From the NCBI GenBank assembly GCA_047967505.1, contig CM106540.1: a DNA stretch of 64,000 nucleotides. One strand, 5' to 3'. Source of the DNA: Dipteris shenzhenensis. Taxonomy: Eukaryota > Polypodiophyta > Polypodiopsida > Gleicheniales. This document shows positions 45,303 to 58,870 of this stretch, piece by piece. The notes beneath the pieces were generated by a model, which did not search any database, was not told where the DNA came from, and worked only from the letters and a program-made list of their open reading frames with translations. The position numbers were made by a program, and so were the translations under genes. Numbering within the stretch: position 1 is the stretch's first letter; the number at the start of each line of letters is the position of its first letter.

Positions 45303-45480
45303 TATATCTCGCCGTCCTTGCTTATTTCTCTAGAAGGATTTTGGCTGACACCAATAGTTTAACGTCCCTCTTGTTCTCTGATCATAAGCCAATTTTAATA
45401 TCCCTTGAGAAGGGTGTAGGGAGGATTCTTAGATCCTAGTTTAATGACAGTGATTTTAATAGGTTACATTAAAAAAAAGT
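45303..45480 (+). pseudogene. LINE endonuclease C-terminal relic
   Basis: One plus-strand frame reads YLAVLAYFSRRILAD, then TSLLFSDHKPILISLEKG, then ILRS followed by TAG and FNDSDFNRLH. SDHKPI is the conserved SDH motif of the APE-type endonuclease at the ORF2 N-terminus. Nothing else of the element is recognisable. It lies directly beyond the Copia2 target site. Confidence 0.75.
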
Positions 45481-46490
45481 GCATAGGTAGGATAGGTTAA
45501 ATATATTAAACTTGTTAAATTTGTTTTTTAACGAAATGCAAAAGGTTAAACTAATGAAGGTAAAAATTTGAAAAAACCCTAGTACCTTCTCTTTCATTTC
45601 GCTCGTTGCCCTATGTTGATCGCCTCACATGCCGTGCTATGGATCTCTTCGTGCGCGTAGATTCCTCAAGCATAGCTTTTCCTCACAATCTCCTCAAGCG
45701 TAGCTTTTCCTCAATCGTAGATTCCTCGTGCGTGTAGCTTTTCCTCAAGCGTAGCTTTTCCTCGTGCACGTAGCTTTTCCTCAAGGCTCTCACAGAGTCT
45801 GAGCCTCTGAGTGGTCGGTGCTTCTTTCGTGGATGCCTCCTTAAAGAATATAAAATCAGCCTACCTCGTTCTTGCAAGATTGGATAATCTGGTTGCCTTC
45901 CGTTCCAATCGCTACTACAAGTAATCGACGCTTCGTTCGTAGTAGCGAGTCTTGCATCAAGTGCATCGAGCAGTCTGAGTTCGTCACGGGTATATCTCTC
46001 CTCTCTTTCTTTCAACCCTCCTATTATCTTGTTGCGTCGATGGTGGAGGAGGAAGCCAAAATGCAAGAAAGAAAGCAAAAAATCCGAAAATTAAAGAGGA
46101 AGCTATCGAACTGATTGAGCTTCAGTTGTGTTGTTTCCTTCTAGCTCCATCAACTTCACAGCTCCGGTGGAGTTCAAACTGTCGAGCCGTTGGTTTCCTT
46201 CTTGGATGCTCAAACGTAAGCTTTGCCTGCGCTCAAACGACCATCAAGCTCCGTGCGAACTCCTCGATTCTGCCCCTACCTCAAGACTCTCCGTGCGAGC
46301 TATGGTGAGTAAAACTCTAAGACTCTGAGACTCCTCTCCAATTCTGCTAAATTGCAATGATTTGTTTGGAATGAATAGAAAGTGAATGAGGGAAAGGCAT
46401 CAATTGAAATGAGAGAAAAGGTCTTGATTTGTCTGAAATATAGATTTGAAAGTTAAAAGTGATAGTTTGAAACTACTAAATAATTCAAAT
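45481..46490. other. Unassigned region with a short minisatellite
   Basis: Contains imperfect repeats of CGTAGCTTTTCCTCAAG at about 45660-45785. The 80-codon ORF at 45872-46114 ends in a Lys-rich segment (KMQERKQKIRKLKRK) but I recognise no gene. Confidence 0.45.
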
Positions 46491-47200
46491 TTTGAAATAT
46501 AGCTCTTCCCGCCATTGTTCCCTTTTGAATTTTGGATATATAGAGTGGCACTTATGCCATTCTCTCCAATATTAAATTTAAATTCAAATTCATGTTGATA
46601 TTTTTAATTTCAATTTGTATTTCAAATTGAAATTATTCTTTTGAAATTGTATTTCAAAACCTAAATTCTAGTTTTCAAATGTTGATTTCAAGTTAAACTT
46701 CAATCTCAATTTCGATTTTCATGATTGAATGGCAAATTTAGAGATTGAAATGGCACCAGTGCCACTCTCCAAGACCTCATAAGAAGTCCTTGAGAGTGAC
46801 ACTAGTGCCAATATCCCTTGAGATAAATAAAATTTTGAAATATAGCTCTGCCCTCCATTATTCCCTTTTGAATTTTGGATATATAGAGTGGCACTTATGC
46901 CATTCTCTCCAATATTAAATTTAAATTCAAATTCATATTGATATTTTTAATTTCAATTTGTATTTCAAATTGAAATTATTCTGTTTGAAATTGTATTTCA
47001 AAACCGAAATTCTAGTTTTCAAATTTTGATTTCAAGTTAAACTTCAATCTCAATTTTGATTTTCATGATAGAATGGCAAATTTAGAGATTGAAATTCTAA
47101 TTTTAAATGGAGAATGGCACCAGTGCCAGTGCCATTCTCCAAGACCTCATAATAAGTCCTTGAGAGTGGCACTAGTGCCAATATCCCTTGAGATAAATTG
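46491..47200. repeat. 343-bp tandem duplication carrying the palindromic motif
   Basis: Copies at about 46491-46830 and 46834-47200 share TTTGAAATATAGCTCT, GAATTTTGGATATATAGAG, and GAGTGGCACTTATGCCATTCTC. Both end in CACTAGTGCCAATATCCC. AT-rich spacers separate short GGCAC-TGCC palindromes. They lead directly into the main array. Confidence 0.88.
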
Positions 47201-49326
47201 AAAGACTTGCAACACTAGTTAAGATTTATGTGTAAGATTTGGTACCAAAATAAAAATATCAATGATACACTACCAATAAAATCAATGGAATGCCAATCTA
47301 CACGTTGAGTTTGTGCAGATTTCCACTGGGATCTACATAATGGAACTTAGATCCACAAACTCACAAGTGTATTGGAACCTGGCACCATTCTCCTATGATC
47401 ACTAGAATACCCCTCCTATAATGTTAGGGTAAACAAGTGTACCAAGGGAGAATGGTAGTGGTGCCAATCTCTTATTGGGCCCTAGAAAATGGCACTGAGA
47501 AGCCTAAACTCACATGCCATTCTTCTATGTTCCACCGGTGGAGAATGGCAGTGGTTCCATTCTCTAAAACATGCACAAGGAATCCTAAACTCACATGTGC
47601 ATTAACACTTTTGCCATTATCCTACTGCAGCCAATAAAATTAGTGGAATGTCAATCTATAGGTTTAGTTTGTCTAGATTACCACTAGTGGAGAATGGCAG
47701 TGATGCCAATCTCATGTAGGCACCTACATAATGACACTAAGATCAACAAACTCACATGTGGATTGGAATCGGATACCATTCTCCTATGATCACTGGAATA
47801 CCCCACCTAGAATAGTAGGGTGAACATTTGTACAAGTGGAGAATGGCAGGGTGCCAATTTATTATTAGGCCCTAGAAAATGGCATTGAGAAGCCTAAACT
47901 CACATGTGCATGCTTCTCAATGCCATTTTCTAGGGCCTAATAAGAGATTGGCACCACTGGAGAATGGATTTGTGTCAATCTTTGTGGAGAATGCCACCAG
48001 TGGAGAATGGAAGTGGCGCCAATCTCATACCAAGACCTTAAAAATGGCACAAGGAATCCTAAACTCACATGTGCATTGGCACTTTTGCCATTATACTACT
48101 GCAGCCAATAAAATTTGTGGAATGTCAATCTACAAGTTTAGTTTATCTAGACTGCCACCAGTGGAGAATTGAAGTGATGCCAATCTCATGCAGGCAACTA
48201 CATAATGACACTGAGATCCTCAAACTCACATGTGGATTGGAATCAGGCACCATTCTCCTATGATCCTTGGAATACCCCTCCTAGAATATTAGGGTAAACA
48301 TTTGTACAAGCAGAGAATGGCAGTGGTGCCAGTCTCTTATTAGGCCCTAGAAAATGGCACTGTGAAGCCTAAACTCACATGTGCACCCAATAAAATTAGT
48401 GGAATGTCAATCTATAGGTTTAGTTTATCTAGATTACCACTAGTGGAGAAGCCTAAACTCACATGTACATTCTTCTATGTAGTGATCACTGTCTCCGCTG
48501 TGTACAAATGTTCACCACTCTCCTATGATCACTGGAATACCCCTCCTAGAATAGTAGGATAAACATTTGTACCAGTGGAGAATGGCAGTGCTGCCAATCT
48601 CATACCATGACCTGAAAACATGCACAAGGAATCCTAAACTCACATGTGCATTGGCACTTTTGCCATTATCCTACTGCAACCAATAAAATTAGTAGAATGT
48701 CAATCTATAGGTTCAGTTCGTCTAGATTACCACTAGCGGAGAATGGTAGTGATGCCAATCTCATGATGGCAACTACATAATGACATTGAGATCATCAAAC
48801 TCACATGTGGAATGGAATAGGACACCACTCTCCTATGATCACTGGAATACCCTCCTAGAATAGTAGGGTAAACGTTTGTACAAGTGGAGAATGGCAGTGG
48901 TGCCAATCTCTTATTAGGCCCTAAGAAATGGTATTGAGAAGCCTAAACTCACATGTGCAGAGATCATATGGAATTGTGTCAATCTCTGTGGAGAATGCCA
49001 CCAGTGGAGAATGGCAGTGGTGCCAATCTCATACCATGACCTGAAAACATGCACAAGGAATCCTAAACTCACATGTGCATTCTTCTATGTAGTGATCACT
49101 GTCTCCGCTATGTAGAGATCATATGGAATCCTAAACTCACATTTGCATTGGAATCAGACACCACTCTGCTATGATCACTGGAATACCCCTCCTAGAATAG
49201 TAGGGTAAACATTTGTACAAGTGGAGGATGGAAGTGGTGCCAATTTGTTATTAGGCCCTAATAAATGGCATTGAGAAGGCTAAACTCACATGTGCATTCT
49301 TCTATGTAGTGATCACTGTCTCCGCT

Positions 49327-52300
49327 GTGTAGAGATCATATGGATTTGTGTCAATCTCTGTGGAGAATGCCACCAGTGGAGAATGGTAGTGGTGCCAATC
49401 TCATACCATGACCTGAAAACATGCACAAGGAATCCTAAACTCACATGTGGATTGGCACTTTTGCCACTATAGAATGCCACCAGTGGAGAATGGCAGTGGT
49501 GCACAAGGAATCCTAAACTCACATGTGCATTCTTCTATGTAGTGATCACTGTCTCTGCTGTGTAGAGATCATATGGAATTGTGTCAATCTCTGAGATCAA
49601 CAAACTCACATGTGGAATGGAATAGGACACCACTCTCCTATGATCACTGGAATACCCTCCTAGAATAGTAGGGTAAACATTTGTACAAGTGGAGAATGGC
49701 AGTGGTGCCAATCTCTTATTAGGCCCTCTTATTAGGCCCTAAGAAAGGGCATTGAGAAGCCTAAACTCACATGTGCAGAGATCATATGGAATTGTGTCAA
49801 TCCATGTGGAGAATGCCACTAGTGGAGAATGGCAGTGGTGCCAATCTCATACCATGACCTGAAAACATGCACAAGGAATCCTAAACTCACATGTGGATTA
49901 GCACTTTTGCCATTATAGAATGTCACTAGTGGAGAATGGCAGTGGTGCACAAGGAATCCTAAACTCACATGTGCATTCTTCTATGTAGTGATCACTGTCT
50001 CCGCTGTGTAGAGATCATATGGAATTGTGTCAATCTCTGAGATCATCAAACTCACATGTGGAATGGAATCGGACACCACTCTCCTATAATCACTGGAATA
50101 CCCTCCTAGAATAGTAGGATAAACACTTGTACAAGTGGAGAATGGCAGTGGTGCCAATCTCTTATTAGGCCCTACGAAATGGCATTGAGAAGCCTAAACT
50201 CACATGTGCAAAGATCATACGGAATTGTGTCAATCTCTGTGGAGAATGCCAGCAGTGGAGAATGGCAGTGGTGCCAATCTCATACCATGACCTGAAAACA
50301 TGCACAAGGGATCCTAAACTCACATGTGCATTTGCACTTTTGCCATTATCCTACTGCAACCAATAAAATTAGTGGAATGTCAATCTATAGGTTCAGTTTG
50401 TCTAGATTACCACTAGCGGAGAATGGCAGTGATGCCAATCTCATAATGGCAACTACATAATGACACTGAGATCATCAAACTCACATGTAAAATGGAATAG
50501 GACACCACTCTCCTATGATCACTAGAATACCCCTCCTAGAATAGTAGGGTAAACATTTGTACAAGTGGAGAATGGCAGTGGTTCCAATCTCTTATTAGGC
50601 CCTAAGAAATGGCATGGAGAAGCCTAAACTCACATGTGCAGAGATCATATGGAATTGTGTCAATCTCTGTGGAGAATGCCACCAGTGGAGAATGGCAGTG
50701 GTGCCAATCTCATACCATGACCTGAAAACATGTACAAGGGATCCTAAACTCACATGTGCATTCTTCTATGTAGTGATCACTATCTCCGCTGTGTAGAGAT
50801 CATATGGAATCCTAAACTCACATGTAGAAGAAGGGGAATTGTGTCAATCTCTAAGATCATCAAACTCACATGTGGATTGGAATCAGACACCACTCTCCTA
50901 TGATCACTGGAATACCCCTCCTAGAATAGTAGGGTAAACATTTGTTTAAGTGGAGAATGGCAGTGGTGCCAATCTCTTATTAGGCCCCAAGAAATGGCAT
51001 TGAGAAGCCTAAACTCACATGTGCATTCTTCTATGTAGTGATCACTTCTCCGCTGTGTAGAGATCATATGGATTTGTGTCAATCTCTGTGGAGAATGCCA
51101 CCAGTGGAGAATGGTAGTGGTGCCAATCTCATACCATGACCTGAAAACATGCACAAGGAATCCTAAACTCACATGTGGATTGGCACTTTTGCCATTATAG
51201 AATGCCACCAGTGGAGAATGGCAGTGGTGCACAAGGAATCCTAAACTCACATGTGCATTCTTCTATGTAGTGATCACTGTCTCTGCTGTGTAGAGATCAT
51301 ATGGAATTGTGTCAATCTCTGAGATCAACAAACTCACATGTGGAATGGAATAGGACACCACTCTCCTATAATCACTGGAATACCCTCCTAGAATAGTAGG
51401 ATAAACATTTGTACAAGTGGAGAATGGCAGTGGTGACAATCTCTTATTAGGCCCTAAGAAAGGGCATTGAGAAGCCTAAACTCACATGTGCAGAGATCAT
51501 ATGGAACTGTGTCAATCCATGTGGAGAATGCCACTAGTGGAGAATGGCAGTGGTGCCAATCTCATACCATGACCTGAAAACATGCACAAGGAATCCTAAA
51601 CTCACATGTGGATTAGCACTTTTGCCATTATAGAATGTCACTAGTGGAGAATGGCAGTGGTGCACAAGGAATCCTAAACTCACATGTGCATTCTTCTATG
51701 TAGTGATCACTGTCTCCGCTGTGTAGAGATCATATGGAATTGTGTCAATCTCTGAGATCATCAAACTCACATGTGGAATGGAATAGGACACCACTCTCCT
51801 ATAATCACTGGAATACCCTCCTAGAATAGTAGGATAAACATTTGTACAAGTGGAGAATGGCAGTGGTGCCAATCTCTTATTAGGCCCTACGAAATGGCAT
51901 TGAGAAGCCTAAACTCACATGTGCAAAGATCATATGGAATTGTGTCAATCTCTGTGGAGAATGCCAGCAGTGGAGAATGGCAGTGGTGCCAATCTCATAC
52001 CATGACCTGAAAACATGCACAAGGGATCCTAAACTCACATGTGCATTTGCACTTTTGCCATTATCCTACTGCAACCAATAAAATTAGTGGAATGTCAATC
52101 TATAGGTTCAGTTTGTCTAGATTACCACTAGCGGAGAATGGCAGTGATGCCAATCTCATAATGGCAACTACATAATGACACTGAGATCATCAAACTCACA
52201 TGTAAAATGGAATAGGACACCACTCTCCTATGATCACTAGAATACCCCTCCTAGAATAGTAGGGTAAACATTTGTACAAGTGGAGAATGGCAGTGGTTCC

Positions 52301-52769
52301 AATCTCTTATTAGGCCCTAAGAAATGGCATGGAGAAGCCTAAACTCACATGTGCAGAGATCATATGGAATTGTGTCAATCTCTGTGGAGAATGCCACCAG
52401 TGGAGAATGGCAGTGGTGCCAATCTCATACCATGACCTGAAAACATGTACAAGGGATCCTAAACTCACATGTGCATTCTTCTATGTAGTGATCACTATCT
52501 CCGCTGTGTAGAGATCATATGGAATCCTAAACTCACATGTAGAAGAAGGGGAATTGTGTCAATCTCTGAGATCATCAAACTCACATGTGGATTGGAATCA
52601 GACACCACTCTCCTATGATCACTGGAATACCCCTCCTAGAATAGTAGGGTAAACATTTGTTTAAGTGGAGAATGGCAGTGGTGCCAATCTCTTATTAGGC
52701 CCTAAGAAATGGCATTGAGAAGCCTAAACTCACATGTGCATTCTTCTATGTAGTGATCACTTCTCCGCT
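49327..52769. repeat. Higher-order repeat A, two copies of about 1715-1728 bp
   Basis: GTGTAGAGATCATATGGATTTG starts at 49327, 51055 and 52770 (intervals 1728 and 1715). Within them, landmarks repeat at +1715, for example 50006/51721 and the identical 60-codon readings at 50614 and 52329. The copies look almost identical. Confidence 0.92.
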
Positions 52770-53162
52770 GTGTAGAGATCATATGGATTTGTGTCAATCT
52801 CTGTGGAGAAGCCACCAGTGGAGAATGGCAGTGGTGCCAATCTCATACCAGGACCTGAAAACATGCACAAGGAATCCTAAACTCACATGTGGATTGGCAC
52901 TTTTGCCATTATAGAATGCCACTAGTGGTGCACAAGGAAACCTAAACTCACATGTGTATTCTTCTATGGAGTGATCACTGTCTCCGCTGCATAGAGATCA
53001 TATGGAATTGTGTCAATCTCTGAGATCAACAAACTCACATGTGGATTGGAATCGGACACCACTCTCCTATGATCACAGGAATACCCCTCCTAGAATAGTA
53101 GGTTAAACATTTGTACAAGTGCGGAATGGGAGTGGTGCCAATCTCTTATTAGGCCCTAAGAA

Positions 53163-56100
53163 ATGTCATTGAGAAGCCTAAACTCACATATGCATTCTAG
53201 TGATCACTGTCTCCGCTGTGTAGAGATCATATGGAATTGTGTCAATCTCTGTGGAGAATGCCACCAGTGGAGAATGGTAGTGGTGCCATTCTCATACCAT
53301 GACCTGAAAACATGCACAAGGAATCCTAAACTCACATGTGCATTCTTCTATGTAGTGATCACTGTCTCTGCTGTGTAGAGATCATATGGAATTGTGTCAA
53401 TCTCTGAGATCATCAAACTCACATGTGGATTGGAATCGGACACCACTCTCCTATGATCAGTACAATACCCCTCCTAGAATAGTAGGGTAAACATTTGTAT
53501 AAGTGGAGAATGGCAGTGGCGCACTCTCTTATTAGGCCCTAAGAAATGGCATTGAGAAGCCTAAACTCACATATGCAGAGATCATATGGAATTGTGTCAA
53601 TCTCTATGGAGAATGCCACCAGTGGAGAATCGCAGTGATGCCAATCTCATACCATGACCTGAAAACATGCACAAGGAATCCTAAACTCACATGTGCATTC
53701 TTCTATGTAGTGATCAATGTCTTCGCTGTGTAGAGATCATATGGAATCCTAAACTTACATGTAGAAGAAGGGGAATTGTGTCAATCTCTGAGATCATCAA
53801 ACTCACATGTGGATTGGAATCGGACACCACTCTCCTATGATCACTCGAATACCCCTCCTAGAATAGTAGGGTAAACATTTATACAAGTGGAGAATGGCAA
53901 TAGTGCCAATCTCTTATTAGGCCCTAAGAAATGGCATTGAGAAGCCTAAACTCACATGTGCAGAGATCATATGGAATTGTGTCAATCTCTGTGGAGAATG
54001 CCACTAGTGGAGAATGGCAGTGGTGCCAATCTCATACCATGACCTGAAAACATGCACAAGGGATCCTAAACTCACATGTGCATTGGCACTTTTGCCATTA
54101 TCCTACTGCAGCCAATAAAATTAGTGGAATGTCAATCTATAGGTTGAGTTTATCTAGATTACCACTAGCGGAGAATGGCAGTGATGCCAATCTCATGATG
54201 GCAACTACATAATGACACTGAGATCATCAAACTCACATGTGGAATGGAATACCCCTCCTAGAATAGAAGGGTAAACATTTGTACAAGTGGAGAATGGCAG
54301 TGGTGTCAATCTCTTATTAGGCCCTAAGAAATGGCATTGAGAAGCCTAAACTCACTATGCAGAGATCATATGGAATTTTGTGAATCTGTGTGGAGAATGC
54401 CACCAGTAGAGAATGGCAGTGGTGCCAATCTCATACCATGACCTGAAAACATGCTTAAGGAATGCTAAACTCACATGTGCATTCTTCTATGTAGTGATCA
54501 CTGTCTCCACTGTCTAGAGATCATATGGAATCCTAAACTCACATGTAGAAGAAGGGGAATTGTGTCAATCTCTGAGATCATCAAACTCACATGTGGATTG
54601 CAATCAGACACCACTCTCCTATGATCACTGGAATACACCTCCTAGAATAGTAGGGTAAACATTTGTACAAGTGGAGAATGGTAGTGGTCCCAATCTCTTA
54701 TTAGGCCCTAGGAAATGGCATTGAGAAGCCTAAACTCACATATGCATTCTAGTGATCACTGTCTCCGCTGTGTAGAGATCATATGGAATTGTATCAATCT
54801 CTGTGGAGAATGCCACCAGTGGAGAATGGTAGTGGTGCCATTCTCATACCATGACCTGAAAACATGCACAAGGAATCCTAAACTCACATGTGCATTCTTT
54901 TATGTAGTGATCACTGTCTCCGCTGTGTAGAGATCATATGGAATTGTGTCAATCTCTGAGATCATCAAACTCACATGTGGATTGGAATCGGACACCACTC
55001 TCCTATGATCAGTAGAATACCCCTCCTAGAATAGTAGGGTAAACATTTGTATAAGTGGAGAATGGCAGTGGCGCCACTCTCTTATTAGGCCCTAAGAAAT
55101 GGCATTGAGAAGCCGAAACTCACATATGCAGAGATCATATGGAATTGTGTCAATCTCTATGGAGAATGCCACCAGTGGAGAATCGCAGTGATGCCAATCT
55201 CATACCATGACCTGAAAACATGCACAAGGAATCCTAAACTCACATGTGCATTCTTCTATGTAGTGATCAATGTCTTCGCTGTGTAGAGATCATATGGAAT
55301 CCTAAACTTACATGTAGAAGAAGGGGAATTGTGTCAATCTCTGAGATCATCAAACTCACATGTGGATTGGAATCGGACACCACTCTCCTATGATCACTCG
55401 AATACCCCTCCTAGAATAGTAGGGTAAACATTTGTACAAGTGGAGAATGGCAATGGTGCCTCGGGGGGGTCACTATGTATAAACCCTCTATATCACGTGC
55501 GTTGAAGGCCTATATTTAAAATCCCTTATCTGTAAAAGATTTCATTAATAAAATGTACCCCTTTTCGATACAAATCTGTAAATTTTTCTCGAAACTATTT
55601 TAAATAGTCCCTTATGTATATTTATTTCTGTAAATTTTAGAAATAAAAAAAATCCTTCTGTTGAACTCACGTGATAGGGTTACATATGATGAGTGACCCC
55701 CCCGAGAATGGTGCCAATCTCTTATTAGGCCCTAAGAAATGGCATTGAGAAGCCTAAACTCACATGTGCAGAGATCATATGGAATTGTGTCAATCTCTGT
55801 GGAGAATGCCACTAGTGGAGAATGGCAGTGGTGCCAATCTCATACCATGACCTGAAAACATGCACAAGGGATCCTAAACTCACATGTGCATTGGCACTTT
55901 TGCCATTATCCTACTGCAGCCAATAAAATTAGTGAAATGTCAATCTATAGGTTGAGTTTATCTAGATTACCACTAGCGGAGAATGGCAGTGATGCCAATC
56001 TCATGATGGCAACTACATAATGACACTGAGATCATCAAACTCACATGTGGAATGGAATACCCCTCCTAGAATAGGAGGGTAAACATTTGTACAACTGGAG

Positions 56101-56536
56101 AATGGCAGTGGTGTCAATCTCTTATTAGGCCCTAAGAAATGGCATTGAGAAGCCTAAACTCACTATGCAGAGATCATATGGAATTTTGTGAATCTGTGTG
56201 GAGAATGCCACCAGTAGAGAATGGCAGTGGTGCCAATCTCATACCATGACCTGAAAACATGCTTAAGGAATGCTAAACTCACATGTGCATTCTTCTATGT
56301 AGTGATCACTGTCTCCACTGTCTAGAGATCATATGGAATCCTAAACTCACATGTAGAAGAAGGGGAATTGTGTCAATCTCTGAGATCATCAAACTCACAT
56401 GTGGATTGCAATCAGACACCACTCTCCTATGATCACTGGAATACACCTCCTAGAATAGTAGGGTAAACATTTGTACAAGTGGAGAATGGTAGTGGTGCCA
56501 ATCTTTTATTAGGCCTCTCTTATTAGGCCCTAGGAA
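53163..56536. repeat. Higher-order repeat B, two copies of about 1552 bp
   Basis: ATG(T/G)CATTGAGAAGCC followed by ACATATGCATTCTAG starts at 53163 and 54715 (1552 bp). The second copy is longer by the 255 bp of an inserted TIR element plus its target duplication and by a short CTCTTATTAGGCC duplication near 56520. The next boundary falls at 56537. Confidence 0.9.
55452..55714. mobile_element. 247-bp non-autonomous TIR transposon (MITE-like) with 8-bp target duplication
   Basis: The element is 55460-55706. Its termini are a perfect 15-bp inverted repeat, CTCGGGGGGGTCACT, with imperfect inversion extending inwards to a shared ATCACGTG word about 40 bp in. The flanks AATGGTGC (55452-55459 and 55707-55714) are an 8-bp target duplication. 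The parallel higher-order repeat copy has the empty site AATAGTGC once (53899-53906). The interior is AT-rich without an ORF. An 8-bp duplication fits hAT, but the ends are not the usual CAGGG type, so the superfamily is open. Confidence 0.92.
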
Positions 56537-58619
56537 ATGGCATTGAGAAGCCTAAACTCACATGTGCATTCTTCTATGTAGTGATCACTGTCTCCACTGT
56601 GTAGAGATCATATGGATTTTTGTCAATCTCTGTGGAGAAGCCACCAGTGGAGAATGGCAGTGGTGCCAATCTCATACCATGACCTAAAAACATGCACAAT
56701 GAATCCTAAACTCACATGTGGATTGGCAGTTTTGCCATTATAGAATGCCACCAATGGAGAATGGCAGTGGTGCACAAGGAATCCTCAACTCACATGTGCA
56801 TTCTTCTATGTAGTGATCACTGTCTCCGCTGTGTAGAGATCATATGGAATTGTGTGAATCTCTGATATCATCAAACTCACATGTGGATTGGAATCAGACA
56901 CCACTCTCCTATGATCACTGGAATACCCCTCCTAGAATAGTAGGGTAAAAATTTGTACAAGTGGAGAATGGGAGTGGTGCCAATCTCTTATTAGGCCCTA
57001 AGAAATGTCATTGAGAAGCCTAAACTCACATGTGTAGAGATCATATGGATTTGTGTCAATCTCTGTGGAGAAGAATGCCAGTGGTGCCAATCTCATACCA
57101 TGACTTGAAAACATGCACAAGGAATCCTAAACTCAAATGTCCATTCTTCGATGTAATGATCACTGTCTCCGCTATGTAGAGATCATATGGAATTGAGAAT
57201 TCCACCAATTGAGAATGGCAGTGGTGCCAATCTCATACCATGACCTCAAAACATGCACAAGGAATCCTAAACTCACATGTGCATTTGCACTTTTGCCATT
57301 ATCGTACTGCAGCCAATAAAATTAGTGGAATGTCAATCTATAGGTTTAGTTTGTCTAGATTACCACTAGTGGAGAATGGCAGTGATGCCAATCTCATGCT
57401 GGCAACTACATAATGTCACTGAGATCATCAAACTCACATGTGGAATGGAATCGGACACCAGTCTCCTATGATCACTGGAATACCCCTCCTAGAATAGTAG
57501 GGTAAACATTTGTACAAGTGGAGAATGGCAGTGGTGCCGATCTCTTGTTAGGCCTAAGAAATTGCATTGAGAAGCCTAAACTCACATGTGCATTCTTTTA
57601 TGTAGTGATCATTGTCTCCGCTGTGTAGAGATCATATGGATTTGTGTCAATCTCTGTGGAGAATGCCACCGGTGGAGAATGGTAGTGGTGCCAATCTCAT
57701 ACCATGACCTGAAAACATGCACAAGGAATCCTAAACCCACATGTGCATTGGCACTTTTGCCATTATCCTACTGTAGCCAATAAAATTAGTGGAATGTCAA
57801 TCTATAGGTTTAGTTTGTCTAGATTACCACTAGTGGAGAATGGCAGTGATGCCAAACTCATGCTGGCCCTAAGAAATGGCATTGAGAATCCTAAACTCAT
57901 GTGTGCATTCTTCTAGACTACCACTAGTGGGGAATGGCAGTGATGCCAATCTCATGCTGGCAACTATATAATGACATTGAGATCATCAAACTCACATTTG
58001 AATTGGAATCGGACACCACTCTCCTATGATCATTGGAATACCCCTCCTAGAATAGTAGGGTAAACATTTGTACAAGTGGAGAATGGCAGTGGTGCCAATC
58101 TCTTATTAGGCCCTAATAAATGGCATTGAGAAGCCTAAACTCACATGTGCATTCTTCTATGTAGTGATCACTGTCTCCGCTGTGTAGATATCATATGGAA
58201 TTGTGTCAATCTCTGTGGAGAATGGCAGTGGTGCCAATCTCATACCATGACCTGAAAACATGCACAAGGAATTCTAAACTCACATGTGCATTGCCACTTT
58301 TGCCATTATCCTACTGCAGCCAATAAAATTAGTGGAATGTCTAGACTACCACTAGTGGAGAATGGCAATGATGCCAATCTCATGCTAGAATCTACATAAT
58401 CACACTGAGATCATCAAACTCACATGTGGATTGGAAGTGGACACCACTCTCCTAGAATACCCCTCCTAGAATAGTAGGGTAAACATTTGTACAAGTGGAG
58501 AATGGCAGTGGTTATTAGGCCTCTCTTATTAGGCCCTAGAAAATGGCATTGAGAAGCCTAAACTCACATGTGCATTCTTATTAGCATCAGTGCCCTTCTC
58601 TAGAAGGTCAGGTGAGAAA

Positions 58620-58870
58620 ACTCTCATGTGATAACCTTCACATAAGGAGAATGGCACTGGTGCCATTCTCTGATTCTCTGCAATCCATGTGATGAATTGA
58701 ACTTCTGCCATTCTCCTTAACATCATGGAGGATGGCACCAGTGGCATTATCCTCAAACTCTCACGGAGGATGGCACTTGTGCCATTCTGAACAAACTCAC
58801 AATCCATGTGTTCAATGTCATTTTTTACACTCTTCTAACATCATATTATGTTGGAGAATGGCACGAATAC
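58620..58870. repeat. Terminal palindromic units beyond the array
   Basis: Units such as GGAGAATGGCACTGG-TGCCATTCTC (about 58647) and GGATGGCAC(C)-AGTGGCATTATCC or TTGTGCCATTCTG occur every 40-60 bp. They resemble the 36.6-37.5 kb minisatellite more than the array core. Confidence 0.85.

Larger units (their letters stand above)
47230..58600. repeat. 11-kb complex tandem array (satellite-like)
   Basis: Built from four recurring modules. (1) GTGGAGAATGGCAGTGGTGCC + AATCTCATACCATGACC... + CCTAAACTCACATGTG. (2) CTATGTAGTGATCACTGTCT + CCGC...GAGATCATATGGAATTG. (3) ATCAAACTCACATGTGG + ACACCACTCTCCTATGATCAC + CCCCTCCTAGAATAGTAGGG. (4) GGAGAATGGCAGTGGTGCC + AATCTCTTATTAGGCCC + GAAGCCTAAACTCACATGTG. 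Module 3 contains an inverted, degraded version of the GGAGAATGGC-GTG core. Divergence is higher in the first 2 kb. All ORFs here are repeat frames (for example KLTCAFFYVVIT recurs). No gene was seen. Confidence 0.95.

Noticed and set aside
49290-57783. Recurring 60-71-codon ORFs in the satellite array
   Set aside because: They recur exactly with the higher-order repeat and end wherever the module changes. There is no start context or domain.
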